Shown: positions 30,731 through 41,980 of the stretch, piece after piece
Position numbering within the stretch: position 1 is the stretch's first letter
Layout: each line of letters starts with the position of its first letter
From: Anthoceros angustus
Lineage: Eukaryota; Streptophyta; Anthocerotopsida; Anthocerotales; Anthocerotaceae
NCBI GenBank assembly: GCA_010909165.1
Contig: VJWM01000019.1
Location: 1,426,001-1,490,000, forward strand
Length of the DNA: 64,000 bases
Reading direction: 5' to 3'
Notes under the pieces: generated by a model
Told to the model about the DNA's origin: nothing
What the model saw: the letters and a program-made list of their open reading frames with translations, nothing else
Databases searched by the model: none
Position numbers and translations under genes: made by a program

Positions 30731-32341
30731 TGAAATGCTCCACATCTGGATGAGGCCCGCGTCCAGGAGGTGGCCTGCACACAGATCAATCATAACAGCC
30801 AAACCATTAAAGCTTACACAAACAAAGCTACACCAGACTATAAGCATGAGAAAGGCTAGAGTGTGTGGCCGTACCGAGCGAATCGGTTTGGCTCAAATCC
30901 TGGTACTCCAGGTGGCCCATAGGGGTCAAATCTCGCTCCAGGTGGCACACCTCTGCAGCCATTGGCAAAACAAACATCACTCAACATTGGACAGTGATAA
31001 GTTACTTGAAATAACATTTGCCTAAACTGGGTCACCAAATGGACAGAAGGTTGTAGCATACGGGGGGCCTCCTCGAAAACCTTCGTCAGGACCAATTCTT
31101 CCCCATGTTGGAGCATTTGGACCTGGTCACATTGTTACGTGACGCATTAGTCCCCCAGAGCAAAGTACAGAGTAACACAGTCAGGTGCACACACTCTTGA
31201 TACCTACCAAGTAACATTCCACCATCGTATCCACTCGGATCTCGCCTGCCACAAGAAAAAAAGCAGGGACCATCAACTGAGGCAAGCAATGCAATATTAA
31301 CGCAATAAAATCTGGCAATACGCTTAGAACGCATACCTTGGAAAGACTCCTGCTCCCGGGCCTGGCAACAAATCACTACCCCCATAAGCTGGGATTGGCG
31401 GGGTTACGAATCTGTCAAACCATTGTAAGTTAGTGACAGGCAGCTTGCAGCAAAGGAACAAAAAGGTTCCGCGCCTATGGAGCTATCACCAAACACATAC
31501 CCAAAGCCGGGTCCAAGCTGCGTACGATCCTCCAAAACAGATCTTGAAGAGGGTCGACTTGCTTCCCTAGCTGGTTCCCTGTGCGTAGCCCTAGAAACAG
31601 CCAGCCCATTTAGTTACCAGCCACAGCCCCAAACTCACTCTTCTCGGGACCAGGAAAGCTACATACGATGGTACAGACGGGCCAGAACTGTTTGAGGTCT
31701 CGGTAAGTTGCGAGAGAATCTGCTTGTTCACAGAGGCAACGAGGCCATCGATGTTCTTGAATTGCTGCTGGTAATTCCCGGCATCAGTGTCCACGGCATA
31801 CTCCGTAACCCTGCTCACTCAACAATATGAGCACCCTAACTGCGTCTTGTTGCGCAGAGCGGAAGCAAGAGCAGCAAAGCGGCTTACTTGATCTCCAAAT
31901 TGTGGGGCAGCGGCGCTTCCGCAGCGTCCGTGTCCGACAGGCGAGCAGCCTCCACCATGAGCAAGTCCCCCATGCTCACACATCTCACTACAACGGCTCT
32001 GGCCAAATCTTTCTGCCCGCCTCCGGCGTACCTGAAGGTATACGCCCCTTCCATATCATCCCATCCTTCAATCCCGATTTCAGCCTCCTCTGCAAAGAAC
32101 GCAGCCAGGAAGAATCTCACAAACTCGCAATTCACCCTCCACCGGATGCCAAACGCCTCAATTGAGCAAAACCTTGAGGAGCAGCAGATCCAGAGGCCGC
32201 GGCCTGTGATCCTACAGCGGTGAGAGAATAGCCGGCAGCCAGAAAGGCAGCGTGCACGGCAAACGCCACCCGCTGGTGCGCGTCCCTGAGAGCAGGCCGG
32301 GCCGCCCTGATCACTCCCATCACTGCTGCACCCGTCGCCAT
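30720..32341 (-). CDS. PI31-like proteasome regulator
   Basis: Nine exons right to left: 32173-32341, 31888-32089, 31667-31810, 31501-31590, 31337-31411, 31208-31245, 31062-31122, 30875-30952, 30720-30774. They sum to 912 bp, 303 residues. The N-terminal half is the FP domain: MATGAAVMGVIRAARPALRD, AVHAAFLAAGYSLTA, IGIEGWDDMEGAYTFRY, VVRCVSMGDLLMVEAA, and YQQQFKNIDGLV. The C-terminal half is Pro/Gly-rich (GSDLLPGPGAGVFP, PPGARFDPYGPPGVPG, FEPNRFARPPPGRGPHPD) and ends EHFNPF. This layout is that of PI31/PSMF1, whose plant form (PTRE1 in Arabidopsis) modulates 26S proteasome activity in nucleus and cytosol. It is head-to-head with beta-tubulin 1. Its last exon and 3' flank exist as a second partial copy at 27.2 kb. 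Confidence 0.93.
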
Positions 32342-32794
32342 GCTTCGTCACGCTGATCTTCCCACGCAAGCTTGCAGTCGACTGCGGATTCTCCTGCCTC
32401 TGAAATCGGCAGACAGACAAGACTGTGTCTCCTGCCCGCTGCCTGCTGGTGTCGGCGTCGCCGTCTAATTACACGCCGTCCGAGTTTGACGCCGTCTAAA
32501 TAAACCGAGGGCGAGAGCTTGTCCGGATGTGCACATGCGGATGGAGAGAGGCGCAACGGAGGTGATGTGTTTTTATCTATACAGTAGTCGAAGATAAAGT
32601 TTGGGCGAAGATAACTCTTACATGTTAGCCGCACCCATCTGTCGGGTATTCCCACCAGGGCGTTGTTTTTTTTCTTGTAATAAACCCTGAAATATTAGGC
32701 TTAGAAAAACAACGGTTGGGCGAAGAAGTGCGGCGTTGTTGAAGAGCGTTGCTTCCTAAGCTCCATCGAAGGAAGCAGAAGGCAAGGCGGCACC
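32342..32794. promoter_or_regulatory. Shared upstream region of PI31 (-) and beta-tubulin 1 (+)
   Basis: A 453-bp interval between two divergent start codons, with no other gene. It must hold both promoters and leaders. Co-regulation is only inference. Confidence 0.5.
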
Positions 32795-34808
32795 ATGAGA
32801 GAGATCTTGCACATCCAGGGGGGCCAGTGCGGCAATCAGATTGGGGCAAAGTTCTGGGAAGTGGTGTGCGACGAGCACGGGATCGATCCTACGGGCACCT
32901 ATCATGGAGACACGGATCTGCAGTTGGAGCGGATCAATGTATACTTCAACGAGGCGTCGGGGGGCCGCTATGTGCCCCGCGCTGTGCTCATGGATCTGGA
33001 GCCCGGCACGATGGACAGCATCCGAGCTGGTGCTTATGGCCAGATCTTCAGGCCAGATAACTTCATCTTTGGCCAGACGGGGGCCGGAAACAACTGGGCC
33101 AAGGGCCACTACACCGAGGGCGCGGAGCTCATAGATTATGTTCTTGATGTGGTGCGCAAGGAGGCCGAGGGGTGTGATTGCTTGCAAGGTGCTGCGTTTC
33201 CCGTGTTCATCTTGCAACTCGAATCAATTTGATGCAAGCTTGGAGGCTTTGTGACAAGGCTGGCATTAGCACTCACGCTGCCAAGCATGCCAAGAGCTTC
33301 TCTGGCAGGGATAACGGAACGACGTTGCGCTATGGAGTGGTTCTTGTTTACAAAAGAGTTGCACAAAGACGTCTCCGGAGAGCATGAATTTTGTTGATCA
33401 TGGTGCCAACGAGACATTGCATCCCGGCTCCTTGCTCCCACTAAGATGCCATGTTGTTGTGTCTTGAAAAGTCCGCATCATCTTCGAGCTTCGGTATGCA
33501 AATTTCAGAGCCCTATTAGTGTGTGCTCAAGGTTTGTTTGAGTCGTGTATCCTGCTCGGATCTGCTGTTGTCTTCAGGGTTGACGGAAAGTGGTACCTGC
33601 AGGATTTCAAGTTTGCCATTCTATGGGAGGAGGGACGGGGTCTGGGATGGGCACGCTTTTGATATCCAGAATCCGAGAGGAGTATCCGGACAGGATGATG
33701 GTGACGTTTTCAGTGGTACCATCTCCAAAGGTGGGAGACCTGCTTGAAAAGTGTGCGATCTCACGTCAGCTTCTACAAGTTTGAGGACACGAAAGCAATG
33801 CTGATATGCATCTGCAGGTATCTGATACTGTAGTGGAGCCCTACAATGCAACCCTATCCGTGCACCAGCTGGTGGAGAATGCTGATCAGTGCATGTGCCT
33901 GGACAACGAGGCTTTGTATGATATCTGCTTCCGAACACTTAAACTGACCACCCCGACATTTGGAGACTTGAACCACTTGATATCCGCCACCATGAGTGGA
34001 ATCACTTGTTCCTTGAGGTTTCCCGGGCAACTGAACTCGGATCTGCGGAAACTGGCAGTGAACCTGGTACCCTTTCCTCGTCTTCACTTTTTCATGATTG
34101 GCTTCGCTCCTCTCACATCCAGGAGCTCCACACCCTACCGCGCCACCACAGTGACTGAGCTGACGCAGCAAATGTGGGACTCCAAAAACATGATGTGCGC
34201 GGCCGACCCCCGGAATGGCCGCTACTTGACTGCCTCTGCCATGTTCCGGGGCCGAATGTCTACCAAGGAGGTTAGCAAGTTACCTGTGGCATGCATGCAT
34301 ATCCTTTGGCCAAGTCTTGACATCACTGCAAGAATCCTGAATTGGCTCACGGTTGTAGGTGGACGAGCAAATGTTAAGTGTACAGAACAAGAACTCGTCT
34401 TTCTTCGTGGAATGGATTCCAAACAACGTCAAGAGTTCCGTCTGTGACATTCCCCCGAAAGGCCTGAAGATGTCAGCCACCTTCATCGCCAACTCCACTG
34501 CAATTCAGGTGCTCCGCACCACCTTATAAGCAAACTTTCTGTGTTGCACTACATACAGTTGTAGAGTCTGATCCAGTTGTGCACTGCAGGAAATGTTTAA
34601 GCGTGTGGATGACCAGTTTTCGGCCATGTTCAAGAGGAAGGCTTTCTTGCACTGGTACATAGGAGAGGGCATGGATGAGCTGGAGTTCACAGAGGCGGAG
34701 AGCAACCTTCACGATCTGGTGAACGAGTACCAGCAGTACCAAGATGCCATTGCAGACAAGGAGGATCATGGGGAGCATCATAGTCGTTCCCACAAAGACC
34801 AGGCTTAA
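32795..34808 (+). CDS. Beta-tubulin 1, five exons, atypical C-terminal tail
   Basis: Exons 32795-33188, 33603-33730, 33818-34270, 34359-34508, 34590-34808 sum to 1344 bp, 447 residues. Intron 1 is 414 bp and the others are 80-90 bp. Beta-tubulin forms the GTP-exchanging subunit of microtubules. Visible are the MREI start (the autoregulation motif of beta-tubulin mRNAs), the GTP-binding [37 protein letters not shown], and the C-terminal EYQQYQDA helix. The tail is abnormal. In place of the usual Glu-rich end it reads [18 protein letters not shown], with His, Ser, Lys and Arg, so it lacks the polyglutamylation/polyglycylation platform. Other changes from tubulin 2 are scattered (for example SSTPYRAT versus GSQQYRAL). 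This looks like a specialised isotype. Expression is unknown. Confidence 0.95.
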
Positions 34809-35901
34809 CTGTCCGCAGTAGTTCCAGTACACACGTCCCTGTTCGATGATTCATGCATGCTCGCCAGCAAGGGCTTGCATGGCGTTCATGACTCATGAGG
34901 AGGAAGTATGACTCTGCCCAAAGTGTAGACATGGTTTATGAACTTGCCATGTAGCCAGCCGCCTACATACCACTTGTTCTTTTGTACAGGTACTAGAGTC
35001 TACACTCCCTAATTGGGAACCTTTGGGAGGGCCTCTACAGCTCCCATTTAGGACGTGTCCAATTGAAAAATTTTATATTATTAATATATATTCAGATATA
35101 AAGTTATAAAAGAAAAAGCTTGGTCCAATTAATAAGTGTCATTTAAAATACCTAATCAATTTAATCCATGTGAACCAAGACATAAGATTGAATCATAAAA
35201 TTTTTTTATTGAGGTAAACAAATGATGGAAAAAGCCCATCCAAGAGAGGTCGAGATGGAGAGGAGCAATTGATCCCCTACCTAAAGTCTCAATAAAAAAA
35301 GATGGAGAGGAGCAATTGATCTCCTACCTAAAGTCTCAATAAAAAAAGACGATGGAAAAAACCCATCTAAGAGGTCGAGATAGAAAATCTAAGAGGTCGA
35401 GATAGAGAGAGATAGAGAGGAACAACTGAACTCCCTACCTAAAGTCATCTATTACACCCACAATGTCATATGCAGGAAGAATAAACGCCTGCAAACCAGG
35501 GAGGCGTCACCTATTGTCCAGGGGACCAAGTAACTACATCCAAGCACGCATTGAAAAAAAAAAACAAAAAAAAAAAGACGGCTGAGGTGAGGTAAGCGGC
35601 AGCTCCTTGCAGAATCCCTGTAGACATACCAATTTTGTTGGGTTCACAAGAGTCCCCGCCGACGCAACGTCCTTTAGCCCGGAGCGAGAACTGGGACGGC
35701 GCAGGGTCGACTAGATTGTAACGCAGATAACCACCGGGCAGCTTCAAGGTCTTGTGAACTCGTCTTGGTGGTTAAGCTCTCCTTGCGCAATGCCCTAAGC
35801 GTGGTGCGATGCCTGGAGAAGAACCTTCTCCAGGCCCAGGCCCAGGCCCAGGCCCCGCATTGGATCGACGTCAAGAGGTGTGCTAGTGGCGGTCGAGAAT
35901 C
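34809..35901. other. Intergenic, partly repetitive
   Basis: 3' flank of tubulin 1 and 5' flank of the IQUB-like gene. The middle is very AT-rich (35070-35220) and holds the tandem repeat listed next. An A-rich tract lies at 35551-35575. No gene recognised. Confidence 0.5.
35214..35450 (+). repeat. Nested tandem repeat, about 60-bp units
   Basis: The phrase 'gatggagaggagcaattgat' with 'cctacctaaagtctcaataa' and a run of A occurs twice back to back (35251-35350). A third, diverged copy at 35395-35450 reads 'gagaggaacaactgaactcc' and then 'ctacctaaagtc'. Short 'aagaggtcgagata' pieces repeat between them. Confidence 0.8.
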
Positions 35902-38900
35902 ATGGAGCAACCCTCAGCCATGGCGCCCCTGGAAGGAGAAGGGGACCCCGGCCAGCCTGCTGAGGATTCGCCGGGAACGGTGGGCGGGCGGTCGGCCATG
36001 GATTGCGTGGTGAACGTGAGGCAAGCGGACGGCGGTCTGCGAGCCTTCAAATTCACGCACAGGACCACCATCTTCGACGCTCTCAGGCAGGGAATCAGCG
36101 CGGCTCTGCATGTTCCCCTGAATGCCGTACACCTCAACTTCGAGGGACTGCTTGAAATCGGTGCCACTGTAGATGAGGAGGCATTGCAATTGCAAGATGG
36201 CCAGAGCATGGCTGCTGCCGATGGCGGCACCGGAGCAGGCCAGTCCGCTGCTGGCAAAGATGGATCCGGTACGGCTGGAGAGCAAGGCGGGTCAGGAGGC
36301 TCAGGAGATGGTGCCGGACAGGCTGGGAAAGGTGGATCACAAGGTGGAGATGGTGGAGCAACAGGCGCAGCGGGGACAGGCGGATCTGGAACTGGAGATG
36401 GATCCGGATCTGGAACTGGAGATGGTTCTGGAGCTGGTGCCGGTGCTGGTGCTGGTGCTGGTGCTGGTGCTGGTGCTGGTGCTGGTGCTGGTGCTGGTGC
36501 TGGTGCTGGTGCTGGTGCCGGTGCCGGTGCTGGTGCCGGTGCCGGTGCTGGTGCTGGTGCTGGCGCCGGTGCTGGTGCCGGTGCAGGCTCCGGCTCAGGT
36601 TCAGGATCCGGTTCCGGCTCCGGATCTGGATCCGGCTCAGGCACGGCGGGGAAGGGAGGAGACGGGGATGGAGGTGCGGATTCGGCAGGGAAGACGACGG
36701 GTCAGGACGGCACACTAGGGAGCTTGGACAAAGCAGGAGGAGCGGCGGTTACTACATCACCGAGCTCATGGGCAAGCAGTTCGGGAACAGGAGGAGATTC
36801 CGGGCAAGGAAGCAGGAAAGGCAGCGGTCGCGGTCGGAAATTTTCCCCCCGGTTTGCCCTGGGCGGGGACGGCGCAGCAGCAGGGCAAGGTGTTGACGGC
36901 AAGGCGGGAGGGGCTGGCTCCGGGACGGGCTCCAGCAAGGACTCATCTCCCGGGAGAGATGCGGCACTGAGGGATCTCAAGCAGCAGCTCACATCCATGC
37001 AGGAGCCCGGGGGACAGGCGGGCGACGGAGACGGCCAGAAGGTACCGAAACCCGGGCTCCGGTCCCGGAGAAGCTCTGCCTTGTATCCAGCTGAGTCCGC
37101 TCTCGGGCAGGGTAACTTCGTGGGAGAGCACGACAAGCTGGCCTGCGTGGTGGAGATTGCAGCCGTGGGAGACGACGGGGGCCAGGGGAAGACGATTCAG
37201 TTCGTGCATCGGGGCTCCATCAGCGATGCGCTCAAGCAGGGGCTCAGCGCGGCTCTGGAGGTGCCTAAGGAGCACATCTCGCTCAAATTCGACGGGGAAT
37301 CTGCGCACAGCTCGGAGGACGGCAGGAGTGACAGGGAAGGTCTGAGCCGCACCGGGTCGTCAGGGTCCTCGGGCGGGAGCCTGAGGCCGCGCTCTTCCAA
37401 GGCCCACGGCGGGGGGAGCTTGGATGGAATGGATGATGATCTGCGGCTTGAAACCGGGCAGGAGTGGCAGAATGCGAATTCCGATTCCGACGGGGAGGGC
37501 AACTGGCAGGCGGTGAGGGAGGAGAACCATCTCAATTGGCTCTGGTCGCTGGGATCCATGGACAACCCGGACTACATCAGAGTTGTGTTTCGACTTGCTA
37601 GGGACAAGGAACGCGAGTATGTTACTGCAGATTTCGCACCGCTTCCAAGATACTTGCTGGATGATCGACGGCCCGAGCATTACGCCCCTGGTGGCCCCTT
37701 CTCGAAGGTGGGTGATGGACACTTTGGGGCACCCTATGGAGAATCTCAGCTTACAGTATTTGAATACTTGCAAAAAGCTAAGGCGGGCAAATTGGCAAAA
37801 ACGCTGTGTGATAAAACGACAACCACGGGAGTCTCTGACAAGAAGTTCAGAAGGCCACTGAGTCCGATCCCATCACCTGAGCCCGATGTGAAGGTGACGG
37901 AGTTGATAGTGCGCATAGATAAGGGCGGAGGTGAGATGGTGGCACGGCGGGTGAATATCGATAGACATGAAGAAGGGCCCATCAAATATCTTGGAGGCTA
38001 TAAGGATAAGCGGAATGGTGAGTTGCAAGCATTTTAATTGAAAGTATTGAAGATGTTATAATTGGATGGGTGTATTTGAGAAAGCTTGTATAATTTTTTG
38101 TCTTGATTTTTTTATGTTTGCAGTATTATGTTCAATCACTAATGGCATAGTGGGGAGGCAGGCGCGATATTTCTGAATAGAGAGCAACAAACTCTTGATG
38201 AAAAAGAAAAGCCGGCTGCTATCAAAAAGGCGACCCGAGCAACACAAAAGTGTGAGGTGAAGCGGAATTTTCAAAACACAATTCGAGAAGCTCATACACA
38301 AATGGATAGGCGTGATGTGATGATGAATCATTGCTTCGATATTGTTAAAATACCGGGTCCCTATAAAGATTCAGTATGGTGGGAATGGAATCGAAATCGA
38401 GCTGCTGTTATTATACAACGGTACACACGTAGACTAATTGCAAAACACTTGGCAGCTCAAATGCGAAAGCATAGAGAAGAAATGAAAAAGGTATGTGTGC
38501 ATTTGACACAAAAGTATTTTGAAGCTTTAAGTTATATTTGATTTGTTAATTAAATTTGTTGTTTGCAATGAATTTTTTTTAAGTTCTTTGTAGAGCAAGA
38601 AAGGTTAGAGAGAGACGATGCAAAAGCTACATTACGCTATGAGATACAACGTAGAATGCATCCAGAGACATCGGCAGACTTTGATATTTTATACTCCGAA
38701 CTTGAAGCTTGGCGTTACCAAGTAGGAAAAATTACCTTGAGTAATCTCCTTTCAGTTTTTTGGATATAGTTTGATATAATACTAAATTTATAACATCCTT
38801 GTGAATAGGAAACTAAGAAGATACATGCTATGAATCTCGGTAAAGAAGAGCATGTAAAAGCCCTTCAGGATTTGTTGTATAAAGTAAGTATCATGTCGGT

Positions 38901-39717
38901 TCAAATAAAAAAGAACCTACCAAGAGCTGTATAAAGGTTTACGCTATGCTATGCTATGCTAACCACTTATCCATGGAGATACAGGAAACTAAGCTTTTGC
39001 AGAAAATCACAAAAATGAAGAGAGCAGCAAATGAGAAAATTAACCAAGATATAATTGCTAAGAAAATGACAAAGATGAGTACACCTAAAGTATGGGAGCT
39101 CGTAAATGGGGCAGTGGTACATGTCACCACTCCGAAGACAGCTCGAGCTTCTGATTTGATGCACGTAAGAAAGAATTTCCCTTCTCTAAACTAAATCAAG
39201 CTAAACTTGCAGAAAGTCTTTAACTTAATCTTGTAGGAATAGAAAAATATATACAAATAATAACACACTTTTTAATGAAGGACAGCTTTATTTTGCATTG
39301 GCCAAGGATGCAAACTCTATTGATGAACGAATGGGTGTGCTCGGATACATAAAGTGGACAGTACAAGAATATGATACAGGTCTTTGTAAAGAGATTTTAG
39401 CTCTCATTGAACGAGAAGCTGATTTTATGTATAGGGGACGACCCATAAAATCCATTACTGGATTACGACAACGTATTCTAAACTTATTTTTAATGGTAAA
39501 CGTTATATTATGTGTGAAGGATTTTATATAATAAGTTTTTTATATTAATAAATTTAGTAACGATTCGCTTTGGTGGTGCATGCAGTTTATAGAAACTCCA
39601 GCATTCAATCCTGAAGCCACGATGTATGAATACATACATGCTGACTTCGATGGTGCAAACATGCAGTCCCCAACAAGAAGAGCAAGGCCAGGTCCCGTCC
39701 AAGTAAAAGCAATGTAG
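35902..39717 (+). CDS. IQUB-like protein (ubiquitin-like plus IQ motif), ciliary type
   Basis: Seven exons: 35902-38017, 38162-38490, 38584-38721, 38809-38883, 38985-39164, 39286-39495, 39586-39717. They sum to 3180 bp, 1059 residues. The first exon encodes two related ubiquitin-like modules (DCVVNVRQADGG..., about residues 34-95, and CVVEIAAVGDDGG..., about 415-470) separated by a Gly/Ala-rich linker. The 3' exons carry an IQ motif (AAVIIQRYTRRLIAKHLA) and blocks that track animal IQUB in order: RRMHPETSADFDILYSELEAWR, ETKLLQKI, STPKVWEL, LCKEILALIEREADFMYRG, LRQRILNLFL, ETPAFNPEA. IQUB is a radial-spoke/axoneme-associated ciliary protein in animals and algae. In a plant it implies motile sperm. 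The Cys-rich C-terminal part of animal IQUB is absent here. Exon 1 is GC-rich while exons 2-7 are AT-rich. Confidence 0.88.
36427..36595 (+). repeat. GCTGGT hexanucleotide repeat inside IQUB exon 1
   Basis: About 26 in-frame copies of 'gctggt', with 'gccggt' variants, encode an alternating Gly-Ala run. A Gly-Ser run (ggctccggttcagg-type units) follows to about 36640. This is coding microsatellite sequence likely to vary in length. The large complementary-strand ORFs across it (Ala-Pro and similar) are mirror images of the repeat. Confidence 0.92.
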
Positions 39718-40194
39718 TTTCTTTTAGATCTGTACTTGATCAGTGAGAGAGTTATATAGAAACGAGTCTAGCACTGGGTAAACAACTGGGAGCAAATGCA
39801 TATGCAGACCTAATCCATAAAGCAAGGTAAATAAATCTAGGAGGTGAAAGTGAAACGCGGGTCGGGTCGAGTCTGGGCGGGATGGGACGGGGGGGGTCTA
39901 CACGGGAGCGGGGTCACGGTGAGGGGAAGCTGGCAACCATAAAAACCGTCAGGCTGCGGGCAACCGCCGTCTTCCTCGCTACCGCCGCGCGCTGGGCGAG
40001 CCAAAGTCAGGCAAGGAAGCGAGCATCGCTACTGCCACTGCCACAGCCGCGTCTGCAGCTGCAGCTGCCCGAATCGCGCACGTCACGCTGTGGAGTGGAT
40101 GAAGGAAGAAGCAATCGAGGGCAAGGGCTAGGAGAGATCGCGATCGCGGTTGGCGCTGCTGCAGGGAATTGCAAGCCGGGAGAGAGGAGAGGAG
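39718..40194. promoter_or_regulatory. Upstream region of beta-tubulin 2
   Basis: A 477-bp stretch between the IQUB stop and the tubulin 2 start. The part after about 39850 turns sharply GC-rich and includes a TATA-like 'ccataaaaacc' near 39936, consistent with a core promoter and leader. No missing IQUB exon was found here. Confidence 0.45.
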
Positions 40195-41532
40195 ATGAGA
40201 GAAATTCTGCACATCCAGGGCGGGCAATGCGGGAACCAGATCGGGGCCAAGTTCTGGGAAGTGATATGCGATGAGCACGGAATCGACCCGACGGGCACGT
40301 ACCATGGCGACTCGGACCTGCAGCTGGAGCGCATCAACGTCTACTTCAACGAGGCCTCGGGGGGGCGGTACGTGCCGCGCGCGGTGCTCATGGACCTGGA
40401 GCCGGGCACCATGGACAGCGTGAGGTCGGGGCCCTACGGCCAGATCTTCCGCCCGGACAACTTCATCTTCGGGCAGACTGGGGCGGGCAACAACTGGGCC
40501 AAGGGCCACTACACGGAGGGGGCCGAGCTCATCGACAGCGTCCTGGACGTGGTGCGCAAGGAGGCCGAGAGCTGCGACTGCCTCCAGGGCATGCAGGTGT
40601 GCCACTCCATGGGCGGGGGCACGGGATCCGGCATGGGCACCCTCCTCATCTCCAAGATCCGGGAGGAGTACCCCGACCGGATGATGGTCACCTTCAGCAT
40701 CGTCCCTTCCCCGAAGGTCTCCGACACCGTGGTGGAGCCCTACAACGCCACCCTGTCTGTGCACCAGCTGGTGGAGAACAGCGACGAGTGCATGTGCCTG
40801 GACAACGAGGCGCTCTACGACATCTGCTTCCGAACCCTGAAGCTCACCACCCCGACGTTCGGGGACCTGAACCACCTCATCAGCGCTACCATGAGCGGCA
40901 TCACCTGCTCCCTCAGATTCCCGGGCCAGCTCAACAGCGATCTGCGGAAGCTGGCGGTGAACCTGGTGCCCTTCCCCCGCCTGCATTTCTTCATGGTAGG
41001 CTTCGCCCCGCTCACCTCCCGGGGCTCGCAGCAGTACCGCGCGCTCACCGTGCCGGAGCTGACACAGCAGATGTGGGACGCCAAGAACATGATGTGCGCG
41101 GCAGATCCCCGCCACGGCCGATACCTCACCGCCTCCGCCATGTTCCGGGGTAGGATGTCCACCAAGGAGGTGGACGAGCAGATGCTGAACGTGCAGAACA
41201 AGAACTCGTCCTACTTCGTGGAGTGGATCCCTAACAACGTCAAGTGCTCCGTCTGCGATATCCCGCCCAAGGGCCTCAAGATGTCCGCCACCTTCATCGG
41301 CAACAGCACCGCCATCCAGGAGATGTTCAAGCGCGTCAGCGAGCAGTTCACCGCCATGTTCCGGAGAAAGGCTTTCTTGCATTGGTACACCGGCGAGGGC
41401 ATGGACGAGATGGAGTTCACCGAGGCCGAGAGCAACATGAACGACTTGGTGTCCGAGTACCAGCAGTACCAGGACGCCTCTGCCGACGAGGAAGGCGAGT
41501 TTGAGGAGGAGGAGGAGGCTGCTGCTGCCTAG
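40195..41532 (+). CDS. Beta-tubulin 2, intronless, conventional
   Basis: Single exon of 445 residues. I chose the ATG at 40195, which gives the conserved [15 protein letters not shown] start. The open frame begins 45 bp upstream at 40150, but that would add a non-conserved leader. GTP-binding [24 protein letters not shown], the M-loop region and the acidic tail ([18 protein letters not shown]) are all normal. Codon third positions are strongly G/C, in contrast to tubulin 1 two genes away. The absence of all introns found in tubulin 1 suggests either an ancient retroposed copy or intron loss. It has its own GC-rich upstream region, so it does not look like a dead processed copy. Confidence 0.96.
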   Translation: MREILHIQGGQCGNQIGAKFWEVICDEHGIDPTGTYHGDSDLQLERINVYFNEASGGRYVPRAVLMDLEPGTMDSVRSGPYGQIFRPDNFIFGQTGAGNNWAKGHYTEGAELIDSVLDVVRKEAESCDCLQGMQVCHSMGGGTGSGMGTLLISKIREEYPDRMMVTFSIVPSPKVSDTVVEPYNATLSVHQLVENSDECMCLDNEALYDICFRTLKLTTPTFGDLNHLISATMSGITCSLRFPGQLNSDLRKLAVNLVPFPRLHFFMVGFAPLTSRGSQQYRALTVPELTQQMWDAKNMMCAADPRHGRYLTASAMFRGRMSTKEVDEQMLNVQNKNSSYFVEWIPNNVKCSVCDIPPKGLKMSATFIGNSTAIQEMFKRVSEQFTAMFRRKAFLHWYTGEGMDEMEFTEAESNMNDLVSEYQQYQDASADEEGEFEEEEEAAAA

Positions 41533-41554
41533 TAGCCTTGGCCACCCCCAGATC

Positions 41555-41613
41555 TCCCCCTGCTGCTGCTGCTGCTGCTGCTGCTCCTGCCGCCATGCTG
41601 CTGCTGCTGCTGT
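41555..41613 (+). repeat. CTG microsatellite in tubulin 2 3' flank
   Basis: Two runs of 'ctg' (about eight and five copies) lie just after the stop codon, probably in the 3' UTR. They extend a GCT/GCC-rich coding end. Confidence 0.85.
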
Positions 41614-41783
41614 ATATAACACATCAACCCTAGGCCTCCAGCATCTACCACACGTCTTGTTCTGCTGTCTTGTGATGATATTCTGTCTCACCTGCCTGTG
41701 ATGCTGTCGAGAATCTCCTACCTTGTACTAGAACTTCTGATAGGTGTATGTACTATTTAGGACACTTTGACACACACTTGCAC

Positions 41784-41813
41784 AGGCACACGCACACACA
41801 CACACACACACAC
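41784..41813 (+). repeat. CA dinucleotide repeat
   Basis: 'cacacgcacacacacacaca' run in the 3' flank of tubulin 2. Confidence 0.9.
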
Positions 41814-41980
41814 GGAATGCACCACGGGCGAGGATGATAAGCCTTGTGAATAAAACAGAGGAAGAGTTCTGCATGGTTGCATCTCTCACGACCAGTCACA
41901 AAGTCGGCTAGCAAGGAAGGCAGGGAGGAAGGGAGGAAGGAAGCCTTGCAGAGAAGGAAGGAAAGCCAGAACCCTAGAGA

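Larger units (their letters stand above)
41533..41980. other. Intergenic between convergent genes
   Basis: This 448-bp interval holds the tubulin 2 3' UTR with the CTG and CA repeats and the 3' flank of the minus-strand gene at 41981. No further gene. Confidence 0.5.

Noticed and set aside
36134-36715. Long ORFs in other frames and on the minus strand (Ala-Pro, Leu-Val and His-Gln repeats) over IQUB exon 1
   Set aside because: Translation of the same hexanucleotide repeat in other frames, with no independent evidence.
40195-41532. Tubulin 2 as a dead processed pseudogene
   Set aside because: The frame is fully intact with all functional motifs, a normal acidic tail and strong codon bias, and there is no poly-A remnant directly after the stop.
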